DNA from: CAZLMG01 sp964560765
GTDB taxonomy: Bacteria; Bdellovibrionota_B; Oligoflexia; Oligoflexales; CAZLMG01
Length of the DNA stretch: 47,441 nucleotides
Assembly: GCA_964560765.1 (NCBI GenBank)
Contig: CAZLMG010000033.1
Location: forward strand, 1 to 47,441
Direction: 5' to 3'
Position 1 is the first letter of the stretch, and every line of letters starts with the position of its first letter. The position numbers were made by a program, and so were the translations under genes. Positions 1 through 8,471 of this stretch are shown here, in pieces. The notes beneath the pieces were generated by a model. It was given only the letters and a program-made list of their open reading frames with translations, did not search any database and was not told the DNA's origin.

Positions 1-2
1 AA

Positions 3-203
3 TCGATCCGTCAGAAATGCTTCGTAAACCATTTGTCAGCTCCGAATACTCTCAGCCAACTATTTCCGATGCTGCGCTTTTCGGATAGGCATACAGATTG
101 GTCTTGGAATCTGAGCGGTGTTGACGTTTGTTGCGGGTCTCGTGAGCACGCTGAGGGTCAGGCCGACGCCGCATTGTTGACCTCCCGTGAATTGAAAATC
201 TAG
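3..203 (+). CDS. 3' end of an unidentified gene, cut by the window edge
   Basis: An open frame of 66 codons enters from the left edge and stops at TAG 201-203. The translation has a protein-like composition, with NHLSAPNTLSQLF near the start, DRHTDWSWN in the middle and a CCGSREH stretch, and it is not the shadow of another gene. No start codon is visible because the gene begins outside the window. I do not recognise the family. It lies upstream of and on the same strand as the glycosyltransferase at 547, so it may belong to the same surface-polysaccharide region. The call rests only on an uninterrupted frame and amino-acid composition. Confidence 0.45.
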   Translation, partial: SIRQKCFVNHLSAPNTLSQLFPMLRFSDRHTDWSWNLSGVDVCCGSREHAEGQADAALLTSRELKI

Positions 204-546
204 ATAGTCTTCATCCTCAAAAAACAAGTGCTCTCATCGGCGCGACCGGCGGTTGATAATCGGCATGAGTTCAATCACTCTCTGCAATGTGGCATCTGTT
301 TGGAGTGAGGCCCACCAGGAGCATCACCTGTTTGGTATTTACTTTTGATACAGAGCACATGCATGTGCGGATTGAGATTGAGAGGGCTTCCCCAGCGCTG
401 GGTGAAGATGATCGTGCCAGGTGTTGCTATTCCTTTGCATCAGGCACGTGCGCCGCTCGGGTCGTGCATCCAACAACCCGCCAGTAATTAGAGTTTGGTA
501 ATCAAGGTGCCTGCTGGTATATTCACCGGGAGAACGTACCAATACA
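204..546. other. Intergenic stretch with no supported gene
   Basis: About 340 bases separate the left-edge partial gene from the glycosyltransferase start. Short frames on both strands here have no ribosome binding site and no recognisable content. A weak GGGAG at 528-532 lies upstream of the ATG at 547. No convincing hairpin terminator or promoter was found by eye. Confidence 0.5.
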
Positions 547-1561
547 ATGCTGGATGCATGCATGGTGACTGTCAGCACAGTAACGCCCGTGTACAACGGT
601 GCAGCATACATTTATGAGTTGATTGCAGGTCTCGATCGCGTGCGGCAAAATTGGGCTGAAAATGGCCTCGCTTACACACTCGTGGAAGCGATTTTTGTTG
701 ACGATGGATCCACTGATGAATCGCTGCATGTGCTCCAAAGGCTTGCGCAGGTGCACGATTGGATCAAAGTCGTCGTGCTCTCTCGTAATTTTGGGCAACA
801 TGCAGCCACCATCGCCGGCATCCTGCATACTTCCGGTGATTGGATCTGCACTCTAGACGAGGACCTTCAGCACAATCCTGCTGACATGCAATTCATGCTT
901 ATGGAGGCGGAAAAACATTCCTACGACATCATCTACGGGAAACCGCTGAGGCAAAGTGTTGTCCATTCGGTTGCGCGCGACAGCATGTCGCGTTTGGCAA
1001 AGGGAATTGTTAAATCACTCACCGGCAATCGATTTGTTGCTGAATTCAGTAGTTTTAGAATGATCCGAGGAACCCTCGCTCGATCGACGGCATCCGTGTC
1101 TGGGCATGATCCCTATCTGGATACGGCGCTTTGCTGGTTTACGGAAAGAATTGGAACCGTTCACGTGGAGATGGTCGATACACGAGTGCTGTCGGGGAAG
1201 GTGGGGGGGGTATAGTTTTTCCAAGTTGTTGGCACACTTCATTCGCCTGTTGCTGTCGTCACACGTCAAGGTTTTAAGATTATGCATGCTCCTGGGCGGA
1301 TCTGTATCCGTGATCAGTTTCTTTATTGGAGCTGTCATCATTTTCACTAAGATTGTCTCCCCTAGTACCATTGCTGTCCAGGGATGGTCGTCCCTTGCCT
1401 TGTTGGTCCTGTTTTTTGGTGGAATGCTCATGTTTATGTGTGGGCTTATGTTGGAATACGTCTCCGTGCTTTTGCTCCACACACAAGGAAAGCCCTCGTA
1501 TTTTGTGGTGGCTCACGCTCCGGATCCAGTGCGTTCGAATGTAGCGCAAGTCAGCGCATGA
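547..1561 (+). pseudogene. GtrB/DPM1-like polyprenyl-phosphate glycosyltransferase (GT2), frameshifted
   Basis: The first frame (547-1215) encodes the catalytic GT2 domain: VDDGS at residues 51-55, SRNFGQHAA at 79-87 and the DxD-like LDEDLQ at 103-108. These are typical of enzymes that load a sugar from a nucleotide donor onto undecaprenyl or dolichyl phosphate. The frame stops just after a run of eight G (1203-1210). The +1 frame then continues with YSFSKLL, the usual motif of this family before the membrane part, and two strongly hydrophobic segments up to TGA 1559-1561. Removing one G joins the halves exactly. The final A of ATGA overlaps the next gene. The product would supply a lipid-linked sugar, plausibly to the GT39 and PIG-V type transferases nearby. 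Whether the shift is real, phase-variable or a sequencing error cannot be decided here. Confidence 0.85.
1203..1210 (+). repeat. G8 homopolymer at the frameshift of the GT2 gene
   Basis: Eight consecutive G bases lie inside the SKYS-like motif region of the glycosyltransferase. With seven G the two halves of the gene read as one protein. Long G tracts within surface-glycan genes are classic sites of slipped-strand phase variation, and also of base-calling error. Confidence 0.8.
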
Positions 1562-2535
1562 ATATCCTCTTAGATTGTGAGCAGCAAACGTCACCCACCA
1601 TGCATGTCGTCTTTGGGACTGGACTTATTGGAACGGCGTTGACACAGGCGTTCCTTAGCAATGGGTGCCGAGTGCTTTACTCTTCAAAAGGTTTTTGGCG
1701 AAGCCCTGAAGATTTGCGTGGCGCCCTTGAAATGATCGAGGCGATCACCAAAAGTGTAGAAAGTACGGCGTCATCAGCGGACATGTCGATATCTGTGAAC
1801 GTGATTTGGTGCGCTGGAAGCGCGGGCATGGACTCTTCAGCAGAGGCTTGCGACGCGGAATTGCGCATGTTTCACAGGGTGATTGATTTTTTTGAGGGGC
1901 TGGCCGCGCGCTTTAGCCTCAACGTTGGTGTTATCTTGGCGAGCTCCGCAGGAGCGCTTTTTGAGGGGCAGCGACTTGTCAGCACTGAGTCACAGCCCAA
2001 GAGTTTGCGACCGTACGGCGCCTGTAAACTTGCTCAGGAAGAATTGCTGCTATCGCGACCGTTGTTTCGCCGCGTGTCGATTTGTCGGCTCAGCTCAGTA
2101 TTTGGCTACTTCAATATCGCCAATCGCAATGGGCTGATCCCAACCATTGTTGATAACACGATGCGACGTCGACAGACAACGATTGTTGGGCGCATGACAA
2201 CTCTTCGCGACTTTATTTGGATTGAAGATGTTGCGAAATTCTTGTGCGCGCGGATCTTGGATCAGGATCCGAGAAGGGAGCAATTGATTGTTGCTTCCGG
2301 GAAGCCAACGTCCATCCTCGAGATTGTTCATACCATTGAAAAGGTGCTGCGCCGAAAAGTTCTTTTAAATTTCGTCAAAGCTCTTTCCAATTCGGGTGAT
2401 ATAACTTTTTCACAGCAAGTCTTGCCCATGGATTGGAGGCCAACTTCGTTGGAAGTTGCTGTCAAAAGCGTTTATACCGCCTGGATGTTCCGCTCGTTGG
2501 CAAACAAGATGTCGCCGCTAAGAATTTGTGACTGA
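1558..2535 (+). CDS. NAD-dependent epimerase/dehydratase (extended SDR)
   Basis: A nucleotide-sugar or related epimerase/dehydratase of about 325 residues. The start is set at the ATG that overlaps the stop of the preceding glycosyltransferase (ATGA at 1558-1561); ATG 1600 is a possible alternative. The N-terminal nucleotide-binding loop GTGLIG lies at residues 20-25 and the catalytic YxxxK pair as YGACK at 153-157. A serine-rich strand (ILASSAG) before it would supply the third catalytic residue. The C-terminal half has the WIEDVAKF segment seen in extended SDRs. The ATGA overlap implies translational coupling, so the enzyme probably modifies the sugar handled by the GT2 protein. Its end overlaps the convergent methyltransferase by 18 bases. 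The exact substrate cannot be read from sequence. Confidence 0.85.
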   Translation: MNILLDCEQQTSPTMHVVFGTGLIGTALTQAFLSNGCRVLYSSKGFWRSPEDLRGALEMIEAITKSVESTASSADMSISVNVIWCAGSAGMDSSAEACDAELRMFHRVIDFFEGLAARFSLNVGVILASSAGALFEGQRLVSTESQPKSLRPYGACKLAQEELLLSRPLFRRVSICRLSSVFGYFNIANRNGLIPTIVDNTMRRRQTTIVGRMTTLRDFIWIEDVAKFLCARILDQDPRREQLIVASGKPTSILEIVHTIEKVLRRKVLLNFVKALSNSGDITFSQQVLPMDWRPTSLEVAVKSVYTAWMFRSLANKMSPLRICD

Positions 2536-3219
2536 GGCTTTCTTGGCGATGATGAGGTGCTGCGCCCCAAATGGGATAGTGCGTAGCGCTCCGTCAAGCC
2601 GTTGCGCCCACTTCCGCTGAAATGGAGTAAATAAGAATGAGCCTCGTTCGACAATTGGCAGCGATGCCGCACGAATTAGGGCTGTGAGCTTTCCAGGGGT
2701 AAGCAGTTTTACCCCACGGTCAAACTCACAGCGATTGACAATCAAACGGGTTACAGGGTTATAGGGGTTGTGCTCAAAAACCATCACCAGTCCACCCATT
2801 TTCGTCACACGTTTCATTTCCAAAACAAAATCTACCCAGCGATCGGGAGCGATGTGATGCAGCACGCATACGGCGAAGGTTGCGTCGAAACTGTTTTCCG
2901 GAAACGGCAGTGTTCGGCCATCATAGCAAGAGAAGATGCCAGACGGGCAGCGAGCTGCCGCGAGATGAATGGATGAACTGGAAACGTCGACTCCGTGGAC
3001 ACTCCTGGTGCCGTCGATCAGGTGTTGATCGATCAAGCCAATGCCGCAACCCACATCTAACAGTACCTCTGGTGCAGAGATAGCGCCGTGCCGCCGCAAT
3101 GCAGCGATGATAAGGTTAGCCTTGTATTTGGTGACCCACGCGTGCTTCGCTCCATAGCCGGCCAGGGCTTGCTCCATGTGTGCGCTATAGGTATGTGAGT
3201 ATTGCTCAAATACTTCCAT
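2518..3219 (-). CDS. Class I SAM-dependent methyltransferase
   Basis: A 233-residue methyltransferase of the UbiE/Methyltransf_11 type. Motif I is DVGCGIG at residues 55-61, followed by an acidic GVDVSS strand end, the DATFAVCVLHHI motif II region and a GGLVMVFEH motif III. The ATG at 3219 is preferred over the upstream TTG at 3252 because GGAGAT lies at a suitable distance before it. It is convergent with the epimerase and divergent from the next methyltransferase, with about 140 bases between the two starts. Gene context suggests methylation of a sugar or glycan intermediate, but the substrate is unknown. Confidence 0.85.
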   Translation of the reverse strand: MEVFEQYSHTYSAHMEQALAGYGAKHAWVTKYKANLIIAALRRHGAISAPEVLLDVGCGIGLIDQHLIDGTRSVHGVDVSSSSIHLAAARCPSGIFSCYDGRTLPFPENSFDATFAVCVLHHIAPDRWVDFVLEMKRVTKMGGLVMVFEHNPYNPVTRLIVNRCEFDRGVKLLTPGKLTALIRAASLPIVERGSFLFTPFQRKWAQRLDGALRTIPFGAQHLIIAKKASVTNS

Positions 3220-3360
3220 CCCGAGGCCATCTCCCGTACAGGCAGAAAACAAAGTAATCTAATTGCTTTCAATTCACGAATCAATATCAGAAAATACTTA
3301 GATGCCCGAGAAATTGTTTCACTATCTTACGAACTTTGCGTAGCGAAAGAAACACCTTCC

Positions 3361-4134
3361 ATGTTGAGCCACCGCCAGCGCGCCATTCAAGACTGGATGA
3401 TAAGGGGGTATCGACGGGCGCTAGGCAACACTTGGGCGCGTGCATTGTTGCGAGTCTACTATCCCGAACTGGGCAGCATCATCAAATTCGTTCAGTTTGC
3501 ACGGAGTGAATTGCTCATTGGAGAAAGACTCCTTGACGCTGGGGCCGGTTCACAGAACTATCGCCAGTTTTTTGATGGAATTGTTTATGAGTCGGCGGAT
3601 TGGTGTGAAACTCCGAAATACTACGCCGAATCCTCGGCTTTAACATATGTTTGCAACTTGTCCAAGATTCCCGTCGAGAGCGGGACGTTTGACGCGGTGT
3701 TGAATATTCAGGTTCTAGAGCACGTTCCCGAGCCCGCTTCAGTTCTGAAGGAGTTTCATCGAGTACTTAAGCCTGGGGGAAAGTTGTTTCTAACGGCACC
3801 CCAAGGTTGGTGGTTGCACGATGATCCGTTCCATTACTTCAATTTTACCTGCTATGGACTGCGTCATCTTTGTGAGGCGGCTGGCTTCGAAATCGTCTTT
3901 TTGACCCCGCGCGGTGGGTATTTTTGGAATATATCGACGCGGCTCATCGAATTGCCTTCGCACTTTCTCAGAAGCGCGAGGAATCCGTGGTTGCTGGTAC
4001 CTTGCTTGCTTATGTTCGTGATTTCCGCTCCTCTCGTTTGGTGCGGCCTTCCCCCGATCCTCTACTTGCTTGATCACTTGGATGACCTCAAAAAAGACAC
4101 GCTTGGATATGCGGTGTATTGTCGGAAGATCTAG
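3361..4134 (+). CDS. Class I SAM-dependent methyltransferase with C-terminal hydrophobic segment
   Basis: A 257-residue protein with LDAGAGS (residues 58-64) as the SAM-binding motif, FDAVLNIQVLEHV as motif II and LKPGGKLFLTAP as the post-II strand, the usual Methyltransf_11 layout. A long open frame upstream lacks an ATG; ATG 3361 is chosen because the conserved fold starts soon after it and it leaves room for a divergent promoter. The C-terminal 60 residues hold one or two very hydrophobic stretches (LLVPCLLMFVISAPLVW), so the enzyme may sit at the inner membrane, which would suit a lipid-linked glycan substrate. It is convergent with the GT39-like gene. Confidence 0.83.
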   Translation: MLSHRQRAIQDWMIRGYRRALGNTWARALLRVYYPELGSIIKFVQFARSELLIGERLLDAGAGSQNYRQFFDGIVYESADWCETPKYYAESSALTYVCNLSKIPVESGTFDAVLNIQVLEHVPEPASVLKEFHRVLKPGGKLFLTAPQGWWLHDDPFHYFNFTCYGLRHLCEAAGFEIVFLTPRGGYFWNISTRLIELPSHFLRSARNPWLLVPCLLMFVISAPLVWCGLPPILYLLDHLDDLKKDTLGYAVYCRKI

Positions 4135-4157
4135 TTTTGCAAGGCCCAATCGGGGGA

Positions 4158-5873
4158 CTATTTGAAAGAAGCGGGAAGCATCTCTTTGGCTAAAGTTTGA
4201 TAATGCTCTGCAACCGACGCATTGCCAAGTTGCCGCTCAATTTCCGCAATGGCTGTATAGGCATCAACCCATTGCTGCGGTGTGTTGGTGGTGGCCAGCC
4301 ACTTCAGGAATGTCAGGAAATTCCGAGCTCCATTTTCACCAGCATCGACGATATGGAATATTGTCAGGCCGCGCACTCGAGTCATTTTCACCGGCTCGGG
4401 AAGGACGACGTCATCGGCAAGCTTGAAGCGATCGTCGATATGGTGGTTCATAATGGAAACATGGATATTGCGATGATTTAGCACGCTAATGTCATTTTGA
4501 ATCATAGTTTTTAGCAGCCGAATATTCGTGGTTGTCACGGACTTCGCGACATACCTGTCAGCCCCTAGAAAGTATGGAATGTATCGATTATACCCAGCAC
4601 GAATCCCTACGAATAGACCGTTCTCGGATCCATAATCACGTTTAATTTCGACGAGGGCTTCGCGCCATTGATTTCTGATCGGCTCATGCATGAGAGAACT
4701 GGTGAGCTTCCATGCAGGTACGTAATGCCAAACTGAGGCGGCGACGACGACGATCCCGAGAGATGTAACCAGGGCACGTCGAAAGGAGTTGGACGCCGAA
4801 GCCTGCATTCTGCGGGCTGCATAGGCAATCAAGTATCCGTATCCGGTCAAGAGGAAGATGGCAAACGGTTGAAGGTAACCCGGCTTCCCAACACTGGACA
4901 CCTTTTGAGTCAAGTTGTAAGGAACCACATAGACAAACGCATAACAGCCAGTGACGGCAAGAAAGAGAAATCCATAGGCCTTTTGGTCCCAAGTTGCGCG
5001 TGTCAGGTGATATGCCAACAAAACAACGCCCGATATGGCAAAGTAGATCTGCAGCATGGGTGTATGTGTACCAAATATCAAATCAATTGTCTGCGTCAGC
5101 AGCTGACTTGAGTTGTCGATCAAGACAGAAAATGGTGTGCCGTTTCCTGGTTCGAAATCACGGCCGCTGGCTGAGCCTAATAGCAGCATTCGCCAAGTAG
5201 GAATTGCGACAAAGATGCCAATGAACAAATGAGTGACGGTTAGATGCCTTGCTATACTTTTGGTATTTGCGCTTAAGGATGAGGCGCTGCGAGCATAAAA
5301 GAAAAGGTAGGCAATGGCACAGCAGACAAAGCACAAGAACGCAACGTTGGGACCTAGACCTCGAGTCAGGAAAAACAAGGAGCCTGCTATGCCAAAGTAA
5401 ACCCAATCGCGCCGGTGATTTTCGAGAAGGGCCTTAGTGAGCCACAGTCCGCTGAGTAAAAAGAAGAACAGAAATATAGTGTACGGCCGTCCTTCGACAG
5501 ACAGCTGCACATGCATTGGGTTGATCGCAACGATGGTGACGATGACCAGAGTCGCTAGGTCACCGGCAAACTTACGCAGCCAAATCGCTAAGACAATTAG
5601 CGATCCAACACCGAATGTAAAGGCGGATAGTCGGACGCCCCAGTCGTGTTCAATGATCCCAAGGTGGCGAAGTCCCCAGCCAATTAAATAGTCCAATGGT
5701 GGTTGCATGTGGCTGGCGGCGATAGCTAGCATTCCGTCGAAATCGGCATAGTATGCTGAGAGTTGAGCGAACTCGTCTCTCCAAATGCTATTGACTTCGA
5801 TGCATAGGATGCGAAGGATGGCGGCTATGGCGATGACAATGGTCAGGGCGAGGGCGAAACGACTTCCCTTCAC
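4158..5873 (-). CDS. GT39/ArnT-like integral membrane glycosyltransferase
   Basis: About 571 residues with ten or more hydrophobic segments. Residues 31-35 read WRDEF, with the acidic pair in the first periplasmic loop that is catalytic in GT-C enzymes of the PMT/ArnT group, and HMQPPLDY (55-62) matches the conserved H-x-PPL/hY segment. The SVEGRPY motif follows. Such enzymes move a sugar from a polyprenyl-phosphate carrier to a glycan, protein or lipid on the periplasmic face. GTG 5873 is preferred because GGAG lies seven bases upstream; a TTG at 5888 would add five residues. The extra C-terminal soluble region fits this family. It lies 75 bases downstream of the PIG-V-like gene on the same strand, so the two are probably co-transcribed. 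Confidence 0.82.
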   Translation of the reverse strand: MKGSRFALALTIVIAIAAILRILCIEVNSIWRDEFAQLSAYYADFDGMLAIAASHMQPPLDYLIGWGLRHLGIIEHDWGVRLSAFTFGVGSLIVLAIWLRKFAGDLATLVIVTIVAINPMHVQLSVEGRPYTIFLFFFLLSGLWLTKALLENHRRDWVYFGIAGSLFFLTRGLGPNVAFLCFVCCAIAYLFFYARSASSLSANTKSIARHLTVTHLFIGIFVAIPTWRMLLLGSASGRDFEPGNGTPFSVLIDNSSQLLTQTIDLIFGTHTPMLQIYFAISGVVLLAYHLTRATWDQKAYGFLFLAVTGCYAFVYVVPYNLTQKVSSVGKPGYLQPFAIFLLTGYGYLIAYAARRMQASASNSFRRALVTSLGIVVVAASVWHYVPAWKLTSSLMHEPIRNQWREALVEIKRDYGSENGLFVGIRAGYNRYIPYFLGADRYVAKSVTTTNIRLLKTMIQNDISVLNHRNIHVSIMNHHIDDRFKLADDVVLPEPVKMTRVRGLTIFHIVDAGENGARNFLTFLKWLATTNTPQQWVDAYTAIAEIERQLGNASVAEHYQTLAKEMLPASFK

Positions 5874-5947
5874 AGTAGCACTCCGCAAGAAAAAGCTCGC
5901 TTTTTGAATCTACCCGACAGGTTACGAACTTCTTGCGTCTTGGCCAA

Positions 5948-7078
5948 TCACAAAATCGCAAACTGATGCGACCACAGATAAAAGAGAAATCCTTGTAGCA
6001 TAGCCGACGCACCTATAACCGGTCCGACCAATTGCGGGTAACGTTCGAGCCAAATGGCTATACCAAGGAATCCCGGCCACAGGGATGCTGAGTATCGCCC
6101 TAGCCCCCAGACTCCAATGGCCCAAAAAGTTAAGAGCAAGGGCACACCGGCGGCAACCAACTCTGCATAACGTCGATCACGAACTAGCCACAAAAATCCG
6201 AATGCGGGAACCAATGAGCTGGCCCCAAACAACCACCAAAGGAGCTGTCTTGGCTGCTGGACCAGTGCGCTCGGCAGCGACGTCCATGCCATTGGTCCCC
6301 ATTTGTCTCGCATTCGGTAGAAGCTAAGTGGGTCACCAGTCATTGACCAGCAAGCTCCCGCATAGATAGCGCCGGCAATCAGTGGCAGTAGTAAAGCCAG
6401 TACCGTCTTGTTCGCCCAAAAAAGCCTGCCGAACCCCCGGTCACGAATCTGAGCCGCTACGAGGGTCAAACCCATAACAATCGTGACATGCCTCGCCAGG
6501 ACTCCAATCCCGAGTAGCAGTGCCGCCAGCCAATGTTTCTGGCGCGCTCCCAGCCAAACCGCACCAGCTGAACAGAGCACCATCAGCGATTCGGGGTAGC
6601 CAGCGCTATGGAAATAGGAAAAGGGAAAAAGGACAAAGCATAACAAGCCCAGGCGAGCTGTGCTCTCGGCACTAAAAATTCTAAAGACGCGGTAAACCAT
6701 CCAGTAGCTGGCGACGCAAGCTATGTTGGCCAGCAAAAGCAGCGCAATAGGCGCGGGGATACGTGTCACGCTATGAACAATCCCCGTGAGTACTGGCAAA
6801 AGTGGCCAAAAGGCGGTCTGGTATGCATGTTGATAGCCATGAATGGCAATCCGTGCATAATGCCAGCAGTCCCACCGACAAAACCCGTCGAGAGCCGTCC
6901 AGCCCGTCGACTGAGGATGCATCTTGGTGAAGAGCGTGGGAACAAGTCCAAGCCCCATTCCTGAAATGAAGAGCAGTGATACGCGCGTCGTAAGATAGAC
7001 CAACACTGGAAAGCGCCAACTTGCCGAACTGTTTTCCTGAGGAACTTCTACATCGACTGCAGGTGAAGAATACGACAT
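5948..7078 (-). CDS. PIG-V/GT-C type membrane mannosyltransferase, copy 1
   Basis: A 376-residue polytopic protein. The first periplasmic loop holds RWDCWHY at residues 68-74, the signature region of bacterial PIG-V-like (COG5542-type) glycosyltransferases, followed by a series of hydrophobic helices. ATG 7078 is chosen because GGAGAG lies seven bases before it. Family knowledge points to use of a polyprenyl-phosphate sugar on the outer face of the membrane; the acceptor is unknown. A second gene of the same length at 42990-44120 encodes a closely similar protein whose last eleven residues are identical. The GT39-like gene follows on the same strand. Confidence 0.82.
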   Translation of the reverse strand: MSYSSPAVDVEVPQENSSASWRFPVLVYLTTRVSLLFISGMGLGLVPTLFTKMHPQSTGWTALDGFCRWDCWHYARIAIHGYQHAYQTAFWPLLPVLTGIVHSVTRIPAPIALLLLANIACVASYWMVYRVFRIFSAESTARLGLLCFVLFPFSYFHSAGYPESLMVLCSAGAVWLGARQKHWLAALLLGIGVLARHVTIVMGLTLVAAQIRDRGFGRLFWANKTVLALLLPLIAGAIYAGACWSMTGDPLSFYRMRDKWGPMAWTSLPSALVQQPRQLLWWLFGASSLVPAFGFLWLVRDRRYAELVAAGVPLLLTFWAIGVWGLGRYSASLWPGFLGIAIWLERYPQLVGPVIGASAMLQGFLFYLWSHQFAIL

Positions 7079-7259
7079 GAACTCTCTCCACGGACCGCAG
7101 CCAAATCGGCCTTTGCGTTTAGAATGATGACTCTCTGCATGATAACTCGCATTTGGCCTCGGTGAAATACCTTGCTCGCGATCGAGCATCTCAGGCCCAA
7201 TAGGCCTTCAAATTGTTGGCGCTCTTCAATCTGAGCGCCTTCGTTCTTTCTGATGACGG

Positions 7260-7910
7260 TCACTTGTCAAGTTTTCCGGTCGCCTTATCCACATAAATAT
7301 GCGTTTCGCCTGACAATCGGCTCACTGTGACTTTGAAGTCGACTTTGTGTACTGTGCTATAAACGGTGATCGATCCTGTGCCGCCCCCAGCTGGACCACC
7401 TGGCGCATCGAGTTGCTTCATGAGTGTTCCCCATTGAGCCTTAAGACCCGTTTCAAGGCCTGCGAGGTGCAATCGCAGTCTGTTGTCGCCAGTGATCACA
7501 TCTTCATATTTGTCACCTGAGTTCAGTAATTTTCTAATAACTAGTTTCAAAAATTCGCGAGCAATCGGATTTGCAGACGAGCATTCAGGTTCCTCTAGCT
7601 TATTTTCATCGAGTCCTGACTGTAGGAGCATTGCGGCTGGATAGGGGCTTTTGGTGCCTCCATCGGGACTGCTGAGTTCGGATTCTTCAGCTTCAAATTG
7701 TTGCTCGATAGTTTCAGTAGCTGCAGTCGTGCAAAATGACGAATCGCTTGGCTCGGTTACAGGTTCGATGGAATCACTGCTGAATGCCACTGACGCCGTG
7801 CCTCTTGGTTTGCTATCGCTGGTGCCGACATGTTGCTCTTCGACGCCGCAGCCCTGCGTGATGCTACTAATGACTGTGAGAGTAAGTGTAAATAGCGTTG
7901 CCTTTCGCAT
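7260..7910 (-). CDS. Hypothetical secreted protein, probable lipoprotein
   Basis: A 216-residue protein of no recognised family. ATG 7910 has GGGAGG five bases upstream and is followed by a basic then hydrophobic leader ending in ITQGC, an imperfect lipobox, so signal peptidase II processing is likely but not certain. The next hundred residues are rich in Ser, Glu and Asp and look disordered. The C-terminal half has glycine-rich GGPAGGGTG and a predicted strand-rich tail with VDFKVTVSRLSGETHIYVD. It is well separated from its neighbours. A role at the cell envelope is inferred only from the signal peptide. Confidence 0.7.
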   Translation of the reverse strand: MRKATLFTLTLTVISSITQGCGVEEQHVGTSDSKPRGTASVAFSSDSIEPVTEPSDSSFCTTAATETIEQQFEAEESELSSPDGGTKSPYPAAMLLQSGLDENKLEEPECSSANPIAREFLKLVIRKLLNSGDKYEDVITGDNRLRLHLAGLETGLKAQWGTLMKQLDAPGGPAGGGTGSITVYSTVHKVDFKVTVSRLSGETHIYVDKATGKLDK

Positions 7911-8471
7911 GGTACCTCCCGAATGATGGTTGATTGGCATATGATTGCCGAGAGAGTGCAATTGCTTTGCCAGACTTCGCATTTACGCTAGGCGGCCGTG
8001 ATTACTGGCGTATGCAGTGACAGTGTTCCGTAGCGGAGCCTCTTGAAGTCGTCGTGGAATTGGGACTCCACCTGTTTTGCGTTTTGAAAGTTGTTGATTT
8101 TAACGAGCAAAAGTTACTGCCTGCAAATTGCGGGGTAATTTGTCCTCGCCAAGGCACCGTACTTTTTTCGACGCTTGAGATGCAGAATCGCGGTTACCAT
8201 GCAATGTGCTGTTTTTACATGGGATATTTTCTCACGGAGCCCCGTCATTAATCAACTCTAGTGATCTACCGACTCAAAACAAAGGATTTTTCCGTTTGAG
8301 AATTTTCTCGGCAAATTCAAGGCGCGCCCGTTGAGCCACGCCCTATTGTCGCGTACACCTGTTTTTGGTAGCCTGAAATATACCCCCACCAGGTATCTTG
8401 CGGACCACCCTTGGGCATGATAGATGCTATCCACTATGAATGGCGCAAGGGTTCATAGAACGGAGAATCCC
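7911..8471. other. Intergenic region upstream of the multicopper oxidase gene
   Basis: About 560 bases with no supported gene; a 65-codon frame at 8054-8251 has no ribosome binding site or recognisable content. It should contain the promoters of the divergent lipoprotein and oxidase genes. The only clear element is the operator-like palindrome at 8380-8396. Confidence 0.5.
8380..8396. promoter_or_regulatory. CsoR-type operator candidate 1 (ATACC-N7-GGTAT)
   Basis: The sequence ATACCCCCACCAGGTAT has 5-bp inverted arms around a 7-bp C-rich centre, 76 bases before the multicopper oxidase start. The same architecture occurs at 12010-12026, the other outward promoter of the copper island. CsoR-family operators are known to be G/C-tract pseudo-palindromes with A/T flanks, and a CsoR gene lies between the two sites. 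A TATCTT at 8394-8399 could be the -10 hexamer overlapped by the site. Confidence 0.6.

Noticed and set aside
8054..8251. 65-codon plus-strand frame upstream of the multicopper oxidase
   Set aside because: No ribosome binding site, no signal or motif, and no operon context.
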